Shown in pieces: positions 34,320 to 42,981 of a stretch of DNA of 64,000 nucleotides. The notes beneath the pieces were generated by a model. It was not told the origin of the DNA. It ran no database searches and was given only the letters and a program-made list of their open reading frames with translations. Positions within the stretch are counted from its first letter, which is position 1. The number at the start of each line of letters is the position of its first letter. Where the stretch lies: contig CAKVIG010000007.1 of the NCBI GenBank assembly GCA_934754515.1, positions 62,001-126,000 on the forward strand. Reading direction: 5' to 3'. Position numbers and translations under genes: made by a program. The DNA is from an uncultured Candidatus Melainabacteria bacterium. GTDB taxonomy: Bacteria; Cyanobacteriota; Vampirovibrionia; Gastranaerophilales; Gastranaerophilaceae.

Positions 34320-34970
34320 ATGTCCAAAACAAAAAAAGAAAATAATACAATTTATATAACTCATAGTGGGGAATTGCTGTTTTGGTTGGTTATAATTCTT
34401 GTTATAACTGCATTTTCTACATTTAACTATATTAATAAAGTAAATACAGATAATGATTATAATATTTATCTGCCAGATGTTGATGGTCTTATAGTAGGTT
34501 CTCCTGTCAGAATGATGGGAATTGAAGTTGGCCATATTACAAAAATTAAACCTACAAATGAAGAAGTTTATGTGAAATTTATAATTCCAGATAAGTCAAT
34601 AACAATTCCACAAGGAACAGTTGCAACAGTTGAGTTTAGCGGAATGGCAGGTTCTAAATCGTTGGAGTTATATTTGCCGGAAAAACAAACTTATATCAAT
34701 AATAATGTACCTATTTTGGCTGTAAACCCGCCAAAACGTTTGCATGATGCGATGGGTCTTCTCAATGAAATGTTTGATAAGATTAATGCTATTATATTTA
34801 CATCATCTTCTTTCGGTCAAAAAGTCAAACAAATCAATTTACCATCAGGAAATACGCAAGATATAGGTTCTTTTGTAAATTATGCGGATAAAATGGTAGA
34901 CGATGCAAATAAAAAAGCCTTAGATTTAGAAAATAAGTTAGATGGAGTAAGTGAGAATGGAAAGAAATAA
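34320..34970 (+). CDS. MCE/MlaD-domain lipid-transport protein
   Basis: A protein of about 216 residues with one N-terminal membrane helix (ELLFWLVIILVITAFSTFNY) and an MCE domain: NIYLPDVDGLIVGSPVRMMG, IEVGHITKIKP, and IPQGTVATVEFSGMAGSKSL. MCE proteins form hexameric periplasmic rings that move phospholipids between membranes. The other transporter parts are not next to it. The start is chosen at 34320 because a perfect -10 box ends at 34310. The ATG at 34311 would lie upstream of the expected transcript start. Overlaps upp by 14 nt. Confidence 0.85.
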   Translation: MSKTKKENNTIYITHSGELLFWLVIILVITAFSTFNYINKVNTDNDYNIYLPDVDGLIVGSPVRMMGIEVGHITKIKPTNEEVYVKFIIPDKSITIPQGTVATVEFSGMAGSKSLELYLPEKQTYINNNVPILAVNPPKRLHDAMGLLNEMFDKINAIIFTSSSFGQKVKQINLPSGNTQDIGSFVNYADKMVDDANKKALDLENKLDGVSENGKK

Positions 34971-35607
34971 TCTTAAAATAATATCAAATCCGATTGTAAA
35001 TCAAAGTTTATGTACAATGCGTGATAAAAATACAGATACACAGGGAGTTAGACTTGCAGCAAGAAAACTTACCAGAATATTATTATATGAAGCTACAAAA
35101 AATTTACCACAAAAAAATGTAGAAATTGAAACACCACTCACAAAGTTTGTAACAAAAACAATCAACCCTGATATCACAATTATTATTTCACCAATTCTAA
35201 GAGCCGGACTAATTTTTACTGACGAAGCTGTGGATATTCTTCCTCAAGCAACTATTCGCCATATTGGCATGTATAGAGATGAAAAAACTTTGAAACCGGT
35301 TTGGTATTATAATAAAGTCCCTATGCCTGTTGATAATCCTGAAAATTATTACGTTTATATTACGGATCCGATGCTTGCAACAGGAAATTCTTTGATTGAA
35401 GCAATAAGACTTTATGTAGACAAAGGAATTCCTCAAGAAAACATTTGTTGTGTTTGCATGATATCATCACCGATGGGGATAGAAGCTGTATTTAAAAATT
35501 TTCCTAATATCACATTGATAGTAGCTGCAGTTGATGATTGTTTAAACGAAAGAGGCTATATCGTACCCGGCATGGGCGATGCAGGGGATAGGATATTTAA
35601 TACATAA
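34957..35607 (+). CDS. upp: Uracil phosphoribosyltransferase
   Basis: Salvages uracil to UMP with PRPP. The 216-residue protein fits UPRT: LCTMRDKNTDTQGVRLAARK at the N-terminus, SPILRAGLIFTDEAVDILPQ, the PRPP loop YITDPMLATGNSLIEAI, and the C-terminal GYIVPGMGDAGDRIF uracil site. The ATG at 34957 has GGAG upstream. It begins within the 3' end of the MCE gene, so the two are translated together. Confidence 0.95.
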   Translation: MERNNLKIISNPIVNQSLCTMRDKNTDTQGVRLAARKLTRILLYEATKNLPQKNVEIETPLTKFVTKTINPDITIIISPILRAGLIFTDEAVDILPQATIRHIGMYRDEKTLKPVWYYNKVPMPVDNPENYYVYITDPMLATGNSLIEAIRLYVDKGIPQENICCVCMISSPMGIEAVFKNFPNITLIVAAVDDCLNERGYIVPGMGDAGDRIFNT

Positions 35608-35695
35608 CTTAATTAAAATTGTTAAGTTTTGTTAAGATTTTACTAATTGGAAAATACATTAGAGCATTTTTTCAAAAAAGTATTATTATTAAAAT

Positions 35696-35926
35696 ATGAA
35701 CAAAACAAATAATTTTAATTTAACACAAAGAGAAGAAGATGTGCTTGAATTATTACTAAAAGGGCATAGTAATACAAAAATTGCAAAAATGCTTTCTATT
35801 TCAATTCATACCGTTAAGGCACATGTAGAAAGCATTTATAGAAAGTTTGGAGTACACAATAAAGTGCAAGCTGCAATATTTACGGTAGTGAATCAAGTTA
35901 TCAATGTTAATACAATAAAATATTAA
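35696..35926 (+). CDS. LuxR-type helix-turn-helix regulator, single domain
   Basis: A 76-residue protein that is essentially a lone GerE/LuxR DNA-binding domain: LTQREEDVLELLLKGHSNTK, IAKMLSISIHTVKAHVESIY, RKFGVHNKVQAAIF. There is no receiver or ligand domain. Such stand-alone domains act as small constitutive or partner-dependent regulators. TATTAT lies 9 nt before the ATG with no ribosome site. Its 3' end overlaps the convergent LOG gene by 4 nt. Targets unknown. Confidence 0.88.
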   Translation: MNKTNNFNLTQREEDVLELLLKGHSNTKIAKMLSISIHTVKAHVESIYRKFGVHNKVQAAIFTVVNQVINVNTIKY

Positions 35927-36498
35927 AACTTAGAAGCCAAACTTACTTCTTTTGGTTTATAGCTATTTAAGTATTCTACAACATCATCAGGAGTATCCGC
36001 TACGTAATAGAGCTCTTTTGCATTACTTTTTGCAAAGTTTTCATTGATTATGGTGTCAAAAAAACTGATTAAATTATCGTAAAAGTGATTGATATTCAAC
36101 AATACAATAGGTTTTGAGTTATAACCCAATTGTTTTTGTACAATCATTTCAGATATTTCTTCTAAAGTACCAAAACCGCCTGCCAAAGCAATAACAGCGT
36201 CTGATAATTCATCCATTTTAGCTTTGCGTTCTCTCATACCTTCTGTTTTTATAAAAACATCACAGTCATCAGGATTAGCAACACCAAAATCTACGAGCTT
36301 TTTAGGCATTACACCATAAATTTTCCCGTCGTTTTCTTTCACTGCGCTTGCGCAAGCGTACATCATCCCCAATCGGCTTCCTCCATAAACAATATTATAA
36401 CCGTTCTTTCCGAGAAGTTTACCGAGTTCTGCCGCCTGTTGGTAATAAACAGGTGCTAATTTATTTGAAGAAGAGGCAAAAACACAGACATTATTCAT
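35923..36498 (-). CDS. LOG-family nucleotide 5'-monophosphate phosphoribohydrolase
   Basis: A 191-residue Rossmann protein of the LOG (TIGR00730) family: VCVFASSSNKLAPVYYQQAA, YGGSRLGMMYACASAV and the signature GGFGTLEEISEMI preceded by MRERKAKMDELSDA. Bacterial members cleave AMP or related nucleotides and some make free cytokinin-like bases. Its ATG overlaps the stop of the upstream pilin-like gene by 1 nt. Confidence 0.88.
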   Translation of the reverse strand: MNNVCVFASSSNKLAPVYYQQAAELGKLLGKNGYNIVYGGSRLGMMYACASAVKENDGKIYGVMPKKLVDFGVANPDDCDVFIKTEGMRERKAKMDELSDAVIALAGGFGTLEEISEMIVQKQLGYNSKPIVLLNINHFYDNLISFFDTIINENFAKSNAKELYYVADTPDDVVEYLNSYKPKEVSLASKF

Positions 36499-37076
36499 TA
36501 TTCTATGCTCCCACCTTGTAAGTAATAATTAGAACAACATAGGCCTGTTCCGTTTTTAGAGCATTGTTGTTTTTGTTCACTGATTGAATCATTTTTGCAG
36601 AATGGTTCAAATCTGTCTGAATAAATATTCAATCCGAAAACATCTTTACCCCAAACATTTGGACCGACAGAACCGTTTACATCATATAACAATAAGCCTA
36701 AAACGCCATCTTGAGGTGTGGCATAGAGTTTATAAGATACAACAGAATTTGTTTGAGTCAATTTAAAATCATTGAATCTGTATGTGCTATTTGGAAATGT
36801 TCCGTTTAAGAAAGTGATTTTATAAGGTTCTACGTCACCCTTAACCTCACCGCTCATAACAGATTCAAATGCTGTTTTAAAATCGAAGTTTTCGTCTTCT
36901 TTTTGAGCATTAACTGCATAAAAGATATTCGCAAAATCGGACTGGACATTGCGCCACCTTGAAGCATTCTTGGCTTGCAACGAATCATCTAATGATAGCG
37001 GTGCTACAAGAAACGCTACTATTAGGAATATTACAAATAATATAGAAACTTCTACAATTGTGAATGCTTTTTTCAT
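36498..37076 (-). CDS. Type IV pilin-like protein
   Basis: A 192-residue protein. The N-terminus MKKAFTIVEVSILFVIFLIV is a class III (prepilin-type) signal: short basic leader, then FTIVE with the conserved Glu5 and a hydrophobic helix. The usual Gly before Phe is Ala here, which prepilin peptidase can accept. The C-terminal half has four to five Cys (EPFCKN, QQCSKN, LCCSNYY), suggesting disulphides, and a beta-rich body. A minor pilin or pseudopilin is likely. No pilus genes are adjacent. Confidence 0.8.
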   Translation of the reverse strand: MKKAFTIVEVSILFVIFLIVAFLVAPLSLDDSLQAKNASRWRNVQSDFANIFYAVNAQKEDENFDFKTAFESVMSGEVKGDVEPYKITFLNGTFPNSTYRFNDFKLTQTNSVVSYKLYATPQDGVLGLLLYDVNGSVGPNVWGKDVFGLNIYSDRFEPFCKNDSISEQKQQCSKNGTGLCCSNYYLQGGSIE

Positions 37077-37100
37077 TCCAGCCCTCTTCCTTTAATTTTT

Positions 37101-38006
37101 TTAATCTCTAGCCATGTCTAAATGTTTCTTTTCATCAAGCAACATTCCGTAAATCCATTCAGGAACAAAGTTTTTGCCTAAAATGATTTGACCGTTCATA
37201 ATGTTTGGCGCATGGAAATCTGAGCCACCTGTTACGATTAAACCTAAATTTTCTGCCATTGATGAAAAATATTCAACTATCGCAGGAGAATGTTTTCTAT
37301 GGTAAGCTTCAATACCTCTTAAACCGCAAGCCATGAGTTCTTTGATAAGTTTTTCTGCAATATCAATATCATACGGATGCGCTATAACCGGAATTCCGCC
37401 TGAATCATAAATTACTTCAACAGCCTCAAACGGAGAAACCGTTTTTCTTTCTACATACACAGGAGAATCTCTGTGAATATATTTGCTGTAAGCTTCCATT
37501 ACATTGCTTGTACCACCAACATTTGTAATAGCTTTAGCAATGTGCGGACGTCCGATACTACCACCTTCAGCAACCATATTTTTTACATCTTCAAAAGCAA
37601 TTTTTATGCCTTCTTTTTTCTTCAAAAGGCTCAAAATTTCTTTTGTTTGTTTAATTCTGGCATGTTGCTGAACTTTTAGAAGATTTTTAAAATCACTCTT
37701 ATTTACATCCGGAAAATATCCCAAAATGTGAACTTCGTAGTCTTTATAAAGAGTGTTAACTTCAATCCCCGGGATTAATTTAAAATCAACATCCTTAGTT
37801 TTTAAATATTCTTTTGCAACATTATAAGACAAAACATTGTCATGATCGGTTAGCGCAATTACTTGCAAACCTGCATCTAACGCTAAATCAACAATCTTTT
37901 CGGGAGAAAAGACGCCATCAGAATAATAGGTGTGTATATGGTAATCACCCTTAAAACACCCTCCTCCTTTATCAACCGCCTGTTCCAACGTTGACCTCAC
38001 TTTCAT
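37101..38006 (-). CDS. PHP-domain phosphoesterase
   Basis: A protein of about 280-301 residues of the PHP superfamily (TrpH/YciV-like nucleotide phosphatases). Metal-binding motifs DYHIHTYYSDG, IALTDHDN, PGIEVN and VTGGSDFHAP are all present. The start is uncertain. The frame opens at ATG 38006, inside ymdB and without a ribosome site. A strong AAAGGAGGAGG site lies about 10 codons downstream, but its following GTG is out of frame (GTG TTT TAA) and no in-frame start codon follows before the HIH motif. The gene is third in the rny-ymdB-PHP operon. Confidence 0.85.
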   Translation of the reverse strand: MKVRSTLEQAVDKGGGCFKGDYHIHTYYSDGVFSPEKIVDLALDAGLQVIALTDHDNVLSYNVAKEYLKTKDVDFKLIPGIEVNTLYKDYEVHILGYFPDVNKSDFKNLLKVQQHARIKQTKEILSLLKKKEGIKIAFEDVKNMVAEGGSIGRPHIAKAITNVGGTSNVMEAYSKYIHRDSPVYVERKTVSPFEAVEVIYDSGGIPVIAHPYDIDIAEKLIKELMACGLRGIEAYHRKHSPAIVEYFSSMAENLGLIVTGGSDFHAPNIMNGQIILGKNFVPEWIYGMLLDEKKHLDMARD

Positions 38007-38820
38007 TTTTACTATTATCTACTATTAAATTAATTCTTTTAATTTGTGTTGCGCATGTTCTATCAAAAAGAACCTCAACACCATTGATTTGAGTGATTGT
38101 CGCTTGTGCTATTTCGTAGCGTTCAGGAAGCGATGTTGATAAACGCTTCAAGGAAGTTTCAAACTCCATACCGATTACGCTGTCTTCAGTACCGCAAAAA
38201 CCTGCGTCCGTAATATATGCCATTCCGTCATATATTTTTTCGTCAGCCGTTTGTACATGTGTATGTGTTCCAAAAAAACCCTTAACTAATGCGTTTTCTT
38301 TATTATTAAATTCTTTTGCTAAATATTTTGAAAAACATATTTTTTCTGCCGTAGCTTCTGCGTGAAAATCAACAAAAACGTGTTGTATGCCTTCTGCTTG
38401 AAGCTTTCTGATTTCATCCACTACAACTTGCCAAGGAGAATCCATAGGAGGCATAAACACGCGTCCCAGAGCGTTTATAACGGCTAATTTTTCTCCGTTA
38501 ACATCAAAAACTCTTGCCCCAACTCCCTTCGTTCCTGTCGGATAATTGATTGGACGAAGCAAATTCTCGGCAGTATCTATATATTCAAAAATATCTCTTT
38601 TATCCCAAATATGGTTGCCTGATGTAAAGCAATCAATACCTGCCGCGTTTAAATCTTCATAATTCTTTTTTGTGAGCCCAAAGCCATGGGATGCGTTTTC
38701 AATATTTGCGATTACAAAATCAGGTTTTGTTTCAGGATTGCGATCGCGCAACGCAAGATAATTCTTTATCGCAATTCTCCCCTGTCTGCCTGTTATATCT
38801 CCAAAAAATAATAATCTCAT
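37972..38820 (-). CDS. ymdB: YmdB-family phosphodiesterase
   Basis: A 282-residue metallophosphoesterase of the YmdB (2',3'-cAMP phosphodiesterase) family: MRLLFFGDITGRQGRIAIKN, DFVIANIENASHGFG, FTSGNHIWDKRDIF, VFVDFHAEATAEK and FFGTHTHVQTADE supply the metal-binding residues. I start at Met 38820, where family homology begins. The frame is open from 38880 but the extra 20 residues (MRMGNYFPHF..) are not conserved in type. It lies directly after rny, an association common in many phyla and linked to RNA turnover. Confidence 0.92.
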   Translation of the reverse strand: MRLLFFGDITGRQGRIAIKNYLALRDRNPETKPDFVIANIENASHGFGLTKKNYEDLNAAGIDCFTSGNHIWDKRDIFEYIDTAENLLRPINYPTGTKGVGARVFDVNGEKLAVINALGRVFMPPMDSPWQVVVDEIRKLQAEGIQHVFVDFHAEATAEKICFSKYLAKEFNNKENALVKGFFGTHTHVQTADEKIYDGMAYITDAGFCGTEDSVIGMEFETSLKRLSTSLPERYEIAQATITQINGVEVLFDRTCATQIKRINLIVDNSKNESEVNVGTGG

Positions 38821-38880
38821 TGTATTACAACCCATGTCTTTTATTATTATAAAATGGGGAAAATAATTCCCCATTCTCAA

Positions 38881-40401
38881 CTATTTTGCTATCTCAGTTG
38901 TTCTAAATTCTCTTACAACTGTTACTTTAATTTGTCCCGGATAATCAAGTTCATCCTCAATCTTCTTCGCAATATCTCTTGCAAGTTTTTGTGAAGCCAA
39001 ATCGTCAAACATTTCTGATTGAACAATTACACGAACTTCACGACCAGCTTGAACTGCGAATGATTGTTTAATGCCTTCATAACCGTTTACGATTTCTTCA
39101 ATCTTTTGTAGACGTTTAATATAAATTTCTAAAGTATCGCGTCTAGCACCGGGACGACCTGCAGAAATTGCGTCTGCAAGTTTTACTAAAACAGCTTCTA
39201 CCGTATTTGCTGTAATATCGTCGTGGTGAGCTTCAATTGCGTGAATTACTTCAGGTTTTTCACCATATCTTGTAGCTAATTCTACGCCAAGCTGAATATG
39301 CGTTCCTTCTTGAGTTTGGTCAACAGCTTTACCGATATCGTGAAGCAAGCCTGCACGTTTTGCAATATAAACATTTGCGCCAAGTTCAGCCGCTAACATA
39401 CCTGCAATATGACCAACTTCAAGTGAATGTTTAAGGACATTTTGACCGTAACTTGTTCTATAATATAAACGGCCTAAATTTTTGATAAGTTCTTTATTCA
39501 AGCCCATTATACCCATATCAAGAGCAGCATTTTCGCCCTCTTTCATGATTTTCTTTTCAACTTCTTCTCTTGATTTTTCAACGGTTTCTTCGATTCTAAC
39601 AGGGTGAATACGACCGTCTTGAATAAGTTTTTCAAGAGCAATTTTTGCGATTTCACGTCGTACAGGGTCAAAAGCTGACAATACAACCGCTTCAGGAGTA
39701 TCATCAATAATCAAATCTACGCCTGTTAAAGTTTCTAAAGTTCTGATATTACGACCCTCACGACCGATAATTCTACCTTTCATTTCATCATTTGGAAGTG
39801 AAACTACAGAAACAGTTGATTCTACAACTTGTTCCATCATACATCTTTGCATAGTTGTTGTTAAAATTTCTTTTGATTTTTCAAGCGCGTCTTCTCTAAT
39901 TTTTGCTTCGTTTTCACGAATTAATTGCATTTGCTCTTGCGCCAAATCACTTTTCAATTGCTCCAAAAGCATTCTCTTAGCTTCTTCTGTTGACATCCCT
40001 GCTATACGTTCAAGTTCAACAGTTTGTTTTTGAACGATTTCAGCTAAAAAGTCTTCTTTTTCTATCAATTGGTCTTTTAATCTGTCAAGTTCTAACTCTT
40101 TATCAGAAACTTCCTGCATTCTATCTTCCAGCTGGTCTTCACGTTTTGAAAGCTTATTCTCAATAGTTGCAAACTCTCTCCTGCGTTCTCTTTCGTCTGC
40201 ATTTAATTGTTCTCTTTCGCTGTGTAATGCTTCTTTCGCCTTAATTAAAGCTTCTTTTTGCATTATAGCTTCTTTTTCTTGTAAATCTTTTTTTGATTGT
40301 TCAGTTTGTTGAACAAGATTTTTGTACTTAACTCTTTGCACCGCAATAACAGCAACAAGCACAACCAGCGCAATTATTGCAACAGTAAATAATGCATTCA
40401 T
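38881..40401 (-). CDS. rny: Ribonuclease Y
   Basis: Membrane-anchored endoribonuclease that starts mRNA decay. The 506 residues show an N-terminal membrane helix ([20 protein letters not shown]), a long coiled coil (about 25-190, Glu/Lys/Gln-rich), the KH domain [20 protein letters not shown] and the HD domain [31 protein letters not shown]. Length is normal. An AAGGTGC site precedes the ATG. A terminator and a possible structured RNA lie about 200 nt upstream on the same strand. Confidence 0.96.
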   Translation of the reverse strand: MNALFTVAIIALVVLVAVIAVQRVKYKNLVQQTEQSKKDLQEKEAIMQKEALIKAKEALHSEREQLNADERERRREFATIENKLSKREDQLEDRMQEVSDKELELDRLKDQLIEKEDFLAEIVQKQTVELERIAGMSTEEAKRMLLEQLKSDLAQEQMQLIRENEAKIREDALEKSKEILTTTMQRCMMEQVVESTVSVVSLPNDEMKGRIIGREGRNIRTLETLTGVDLIIDDTPEAVVLSAFDPVRREIAKIALEKLIQDGRIHPVRIEETVEKSREEVEKKIMKEGENAALDMGIMGLNKELIKNLGRLYYRTSYGQNVLKHSLEVGHIAGMLAAELGANVYIAKRAGLLHDIGKAVDQTQEGTHIQLGVELATRYGEKPEVIHAIEAHHDDITANTVEAVLVKLADAISAGRPGARRDTLEIYIKRLQKIEEIVNGYEGIKQSFAVQAGREVRVIVQSEMFDDLASQKLARDIAKKIEDELDYPGQIKVTVVREFRTTEIAK

Positions 40402-40602
40402 TTAGCACCTTTTCCTTTTCTATTTTTTTATATATACACGTAGTCCGAGTACATATAACCTACTCGGCAACTATTAAATATTCTCAATAATCTTCTCTAT
40501 CGCATATATTTTAAAAAATTTATTATACTACTACTGATTTTATCATATCATATAAAGCAGGTTTTGTACATAATGAAAATATAAGTTTACATTGTGTCAT
40601 AC

Positions 40603-40850
40603 TACAAAAAAAAGAGCCTAAACGGCTCTTGGAATTAAGAATAGCTGGAAGTATGAAAAAGATTTAATATACTTATATTTAACTCCGATAAGGGTTGTGG
40701 CACTATTCGACAGGTCGGCAATTCGATATTGCCCAGGTAGGGGTTTTAGTATTGAAAAAAGTCATGATTTAAATAAATATGACTTGTTATTTTACATAAA
40801 TGGTGAGACCCGCTTACGCATTTTTCAACCAACCTTGCTTTTTTATTAAA
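40603..40850 (-). ncRNA. Candidate structured non-coding RNA
   Basis: Minus-strand segment of about 245 nt ending in a strong terminator. Its ends can pair: GGTTGGTTGAAAAA near the 5' side with TTTTTCA..CCAGCT near the 3' side. TAAGCGGGT can pair inside that with ACCCTTA. Local hairpins AAGTCAT/ATGACTT and GGCAAT/ATTGCC are also visible. The rod-like plan with an internal bubble recalls 6S RNA, but I cannot confirm the class, and it may instead be a leader of rny. It fills most of the gene-free stretch 40402-40880. Confidence 0.4.
40604..40630 (-). terminator. Terminator of the candidate RNA
   Basis: On the minus strand AAGAGCC-GTTTA-GGCTCTT followed by T8. There is no coding gene directly upstream on this strand, so it marks the end of a non-coding transcript. 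Confidence 0.8.
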
Positions 40851-40889
40851 TTTTTGTTGTGCAGGTATACCCTACCGATAAGTCGCTTT

Positions 40890-41060
40890 CTACCATCTCC
40901 AATGGAGAGGGTAGAATTTCAAGTTGAGAGTCAACTATTTTTTTAGACTCGAAACTTAGAAATTTGGGTGAGGGTTCAAGCCGCAAGGCGATATAAATTT
41001 TACAATCTGTTTGCTCTTGCTCTGTAAACCCCTCACCCTAGGAGAGTGAATGACCGAGGT
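40890..41060 (-). repeat. Dispersed repeat R2 copy 3 and an R3 fragment
   Basis: Inverted R2: GAGAGGGTAGAATTTCAAGT..ACTTAGAAATTTGGGTGAGG, with GAATTTC (40914-40920) still able to pair with GAAATTT (40959-40965). It holds an extra GAGTC/GACTC hairpin absent from copies 1 and 2. A partial R3 (CCCCTCACCCTAGGAGAG) follows at about 41027. No gene is seen up to 41160. Confidence 0.65.
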
Positions 41061-41162
41061 TTGTTTACTTGACTGTAAAATTAAATAAAATACCTACTAC
41101 TTTTCTCCAATTACTTATCTGAATAACCAAGTCATAATATAAATGAAAAAAGGAGGTATGAT

Positions 41163-41396
41163 ATGAAATATATCAAATATTTAGCTTACGCACTAACCCT
41201 GATTGGTGCATTAAACTGGGGTTTAGTCGGCTTATTCGGCTTCAATTTGGTTGCACAAATCTTTGGTGACATGACGGTTATGTCCAGAATAATTTATTCT
41301 TTAGTCGGCTTGAGTACTATTGCATCAGGCTACTTCATGTATAACTGCGACAGACATCAAATAGAAAGCTGTGAGTACGGACATTGTAATCTTTAA
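41163..41396 (+). CDS. DUF378 small membrane protein
   Basis: A 77-residue protein with two membrane helices: YLAYALTLIGALNWGLVGLF and MSRIIYSLVGLSTIASGYFM. The LTLIGALNWGLVG and GFNLVAQIFG motifs define the DUF378 family, whose function is unknown. AGGAGG precedes the ATG. The Cys/His-containing tail (CDRHQIESCEYGHCNL) is longer than in many members and could bind metal (inference). Confidence 0.88.
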   Translation: MKYIKYLAYALTLIGALNWGLVGLFGFNLVAQIFGDMTVMSRIIYSLVGLSTIASGYFMYNCDRHQIESCEYGHCNL

Positions 41397-41404
41397 GTAG
41401 AGAA

Positions 41405-41428
41405 AGGGGCGGGCTAAAGCCCGCCCCT
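41405..41428 (+). terminator. GC-rich palindrome after the DUF378 gene
   Basis: Perfect 11-bp stem AGGGGCGGGCT / AGCCCGCCCCT with an AA loop. The T run is poor, so it may act as an mRNA 3' stabiliser rather than a strict terminator. Confidence 0.6.
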
Positions 41429-41500
41429 CATATCTCCAACCTTGCGTAACCCGTCTCAATTTGTTATCATGAAAGTACAGATAGTAACAAAAGGCGCGTT

Positions 41501-42529
41501 ATGCCAAAAACAAATTTCAAAAAAATAACACTTGAAAATTACCTCAATTATTATTACGACATACCTTATGAGGGCAAGACATCAGCAGGCAAACCGTTAC
41601 GCAAGCTTAAAAACATTACTTGTCCATATAGAGGTGTGAAGATAATTCCATCTGAAACAATCAAGCCTTTTGAAAAAGGCTTGAGCAAATGCTTTACAGC
41701 AGAAAAATCCATATTGCTTTTGAGCAAATATCAAGACTACATGTTACCTGTTGAAAAGGCTATGTTTGCAATTTTTAAAGATTTTTCTCTATTAAACCCC
41801 GAAGATGATTTGCAAAATTGCTTGCAAATGATTAAAACAAATTGTTTAACAAAGTTAAAATTAGAAGAATTAGAAGTGCTTGATGACGTTGATTATCTGA
41901 CAAGAAAATTATCACCTCAAACAGCTTTAAAAATAAGAGGAAAAACGACCAAGTGCAGACAAATCATTTTAGTAAATTCTAAACACGATACTTTTAAGCG
42001 AAAAACTTTTTTAGAGTCTTTGGAAACAGTTATTCCAAATTTAAATGAAAAAGAAATTTTTAATGACATAAAAAACAAAGCCCTGTTTCTTCCTACATCA
42101 GAAAGCAGCAGAAACGCATTTGTCGTAAAGTATTCTAAACGTCAGCAAACAGAAATCGTAAGACGTCTTTTTATCGCTTCTACAGGTTCTATTGAACATA
42201 TAACGCCTGCTTCACAAGGAGGTTTGAATACAATTGGAAACTTTTTATTGACTTCTGCGAGCGGTAACAGATATCGAGAAAACATGCCTCTTTGCGAATA
42301 TATAAAAAGATTTCCTGATATTCCTAAATACTCACAAATTTATATTGATAATATAATTGACGAAATCCACAAAGGAAATCTTCAAGGAAACGAAACATAT
42401 CCGTACAAAATAAAGAAAAAGTTATTTGAAGCAAGCGAAGGCAGAATTATTTTGAGTTTGTCCAAGTATAAATATTCGGAAGAAGAAGCTTGTTTGGCTG
42501 TTCATGAGTATGAGAACAGATGGAAATAA
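41501..42529 (+). CDS. HNH-like endonuclease-fold protein
   Basis: A 342-residue protein. The C-terminal part has SIEHITPASQGGLNTIGNFL..NRYRENMPL, matching the EH..P...GG....N...... ..N..R...P pattern of HNH nucleases. The N-terminal ITCPYRGVKIIP looks like a decayed zinc knuckle (CPYCG type) because only one Cys remains. The domain between (100-220) is helical and unrecognised. AAAGG precedes the ATG. No restriction or phage genes flank it. Function, including whether it is catalytic, is open. Confidence 0.55.
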   Translation: MPKTNFKKITLENYLNYYYDIPYEGKTSAGKPLRKLKNITCPYRGVKIIPSETIKPFEKGLSKCFTAEKSILLLSKYQDYMLPVEKAMFAIFKDFSLLNPEDDLQNCLQMIKTNCLTKLKLEELEVLDDVDYLTRKLSPQTALKIRGKTTKCRQIILVNSKHDTFKRKTFLESLETVIPNLNEKEIFNDIKNKALFLPTSESSRNAFVVKYSKRQQTEIVRRLFIASTGSIEHITPASQGGLNTIGNFLLTSASGNRYRENMPLCEYIKRFPDIPKYSQIYIDNIIDEIHKGNLQGNETYPYKIKKKLFEASEGRIILSLSKYKYSEEEACLAVHEYENRWK

Positions 42530-42531
42530 AG

Positions 42532-42645
42532 AAAGTTAATGGTGCAAAAAATTGCACCCTACAAATTTCAAATAAAAACATGTTAAATATTGAACGGATT
42601 TTTATTAAAGAAAAGTAGGGTGCAATTTTTTGCACCATTAACTTT
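42532..42645. mobile_element. MITE-like element with perfect 31-bp inverted arms
   Basis: The left arm 42532-42562 (AAAGTTAATGGTGC..ACCCTAC) and right arm 42615-42645 (GTAGGGTGCA..TTAACTTT) are perfect reverse complements. A 52-bp AT-rich centre has no ORF. Each arm also contains its own GGTGCAA/TTGCACC palindrome. It starts 2 nt after the stop of the HNH-like gene and ends directly against the stop of the next, convergent gene. It may double as a bidirectional terminator. Confidence 0.75.
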
Positions 42646-42840
42646 TTAAAGCATTCTTTCTAAACTTGCATTCATCTCTGCCGTACATTTTGCTAATGCT
42701 TCTGCAGAAATTTCCGCTGTGTCTTGGATTAATGCTCCTGCGATTAAAGTTGATTGCTGTGACATTTTAAGACATTTAACTGCATATTGAGCCTGAACAT
42801 CAGGTGTCATAGCACTTCCACCAATAGAACTTATATCCAT
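42646..42840 (-). CDS. Small YjfB-like protein
   Basis: A 64-residue protein, MDISSIGGSAMTPDVQAQYA at the N-terminus. The MDI.SI opening, helical body (VKCLKMSQQSTLIAGALIQD) and size resemble the putative motility protein YjfB family, though the match is loose. No signal peptide. Its stop codon abuts the MITE-like element. Confidence 0.5.
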   Translation of the reverse strand: MDISSIGGSAMTPDVQAQYAVKCLKMSQQSTLIAGALIQDTAEISAEALAKCTAEMNASLERML

Positions 42841-42981
42841 AACTAAACCTCATATTGATTGTGACAAAATTATTATATCATATTTTATATACGATTTCAA
42901 TAAACACCTATTATTTTAGAGGGGGATTGAGAATAAATTAACAACGAGTTATACTGATAAAAAATATTAGGGGTATTTTTT

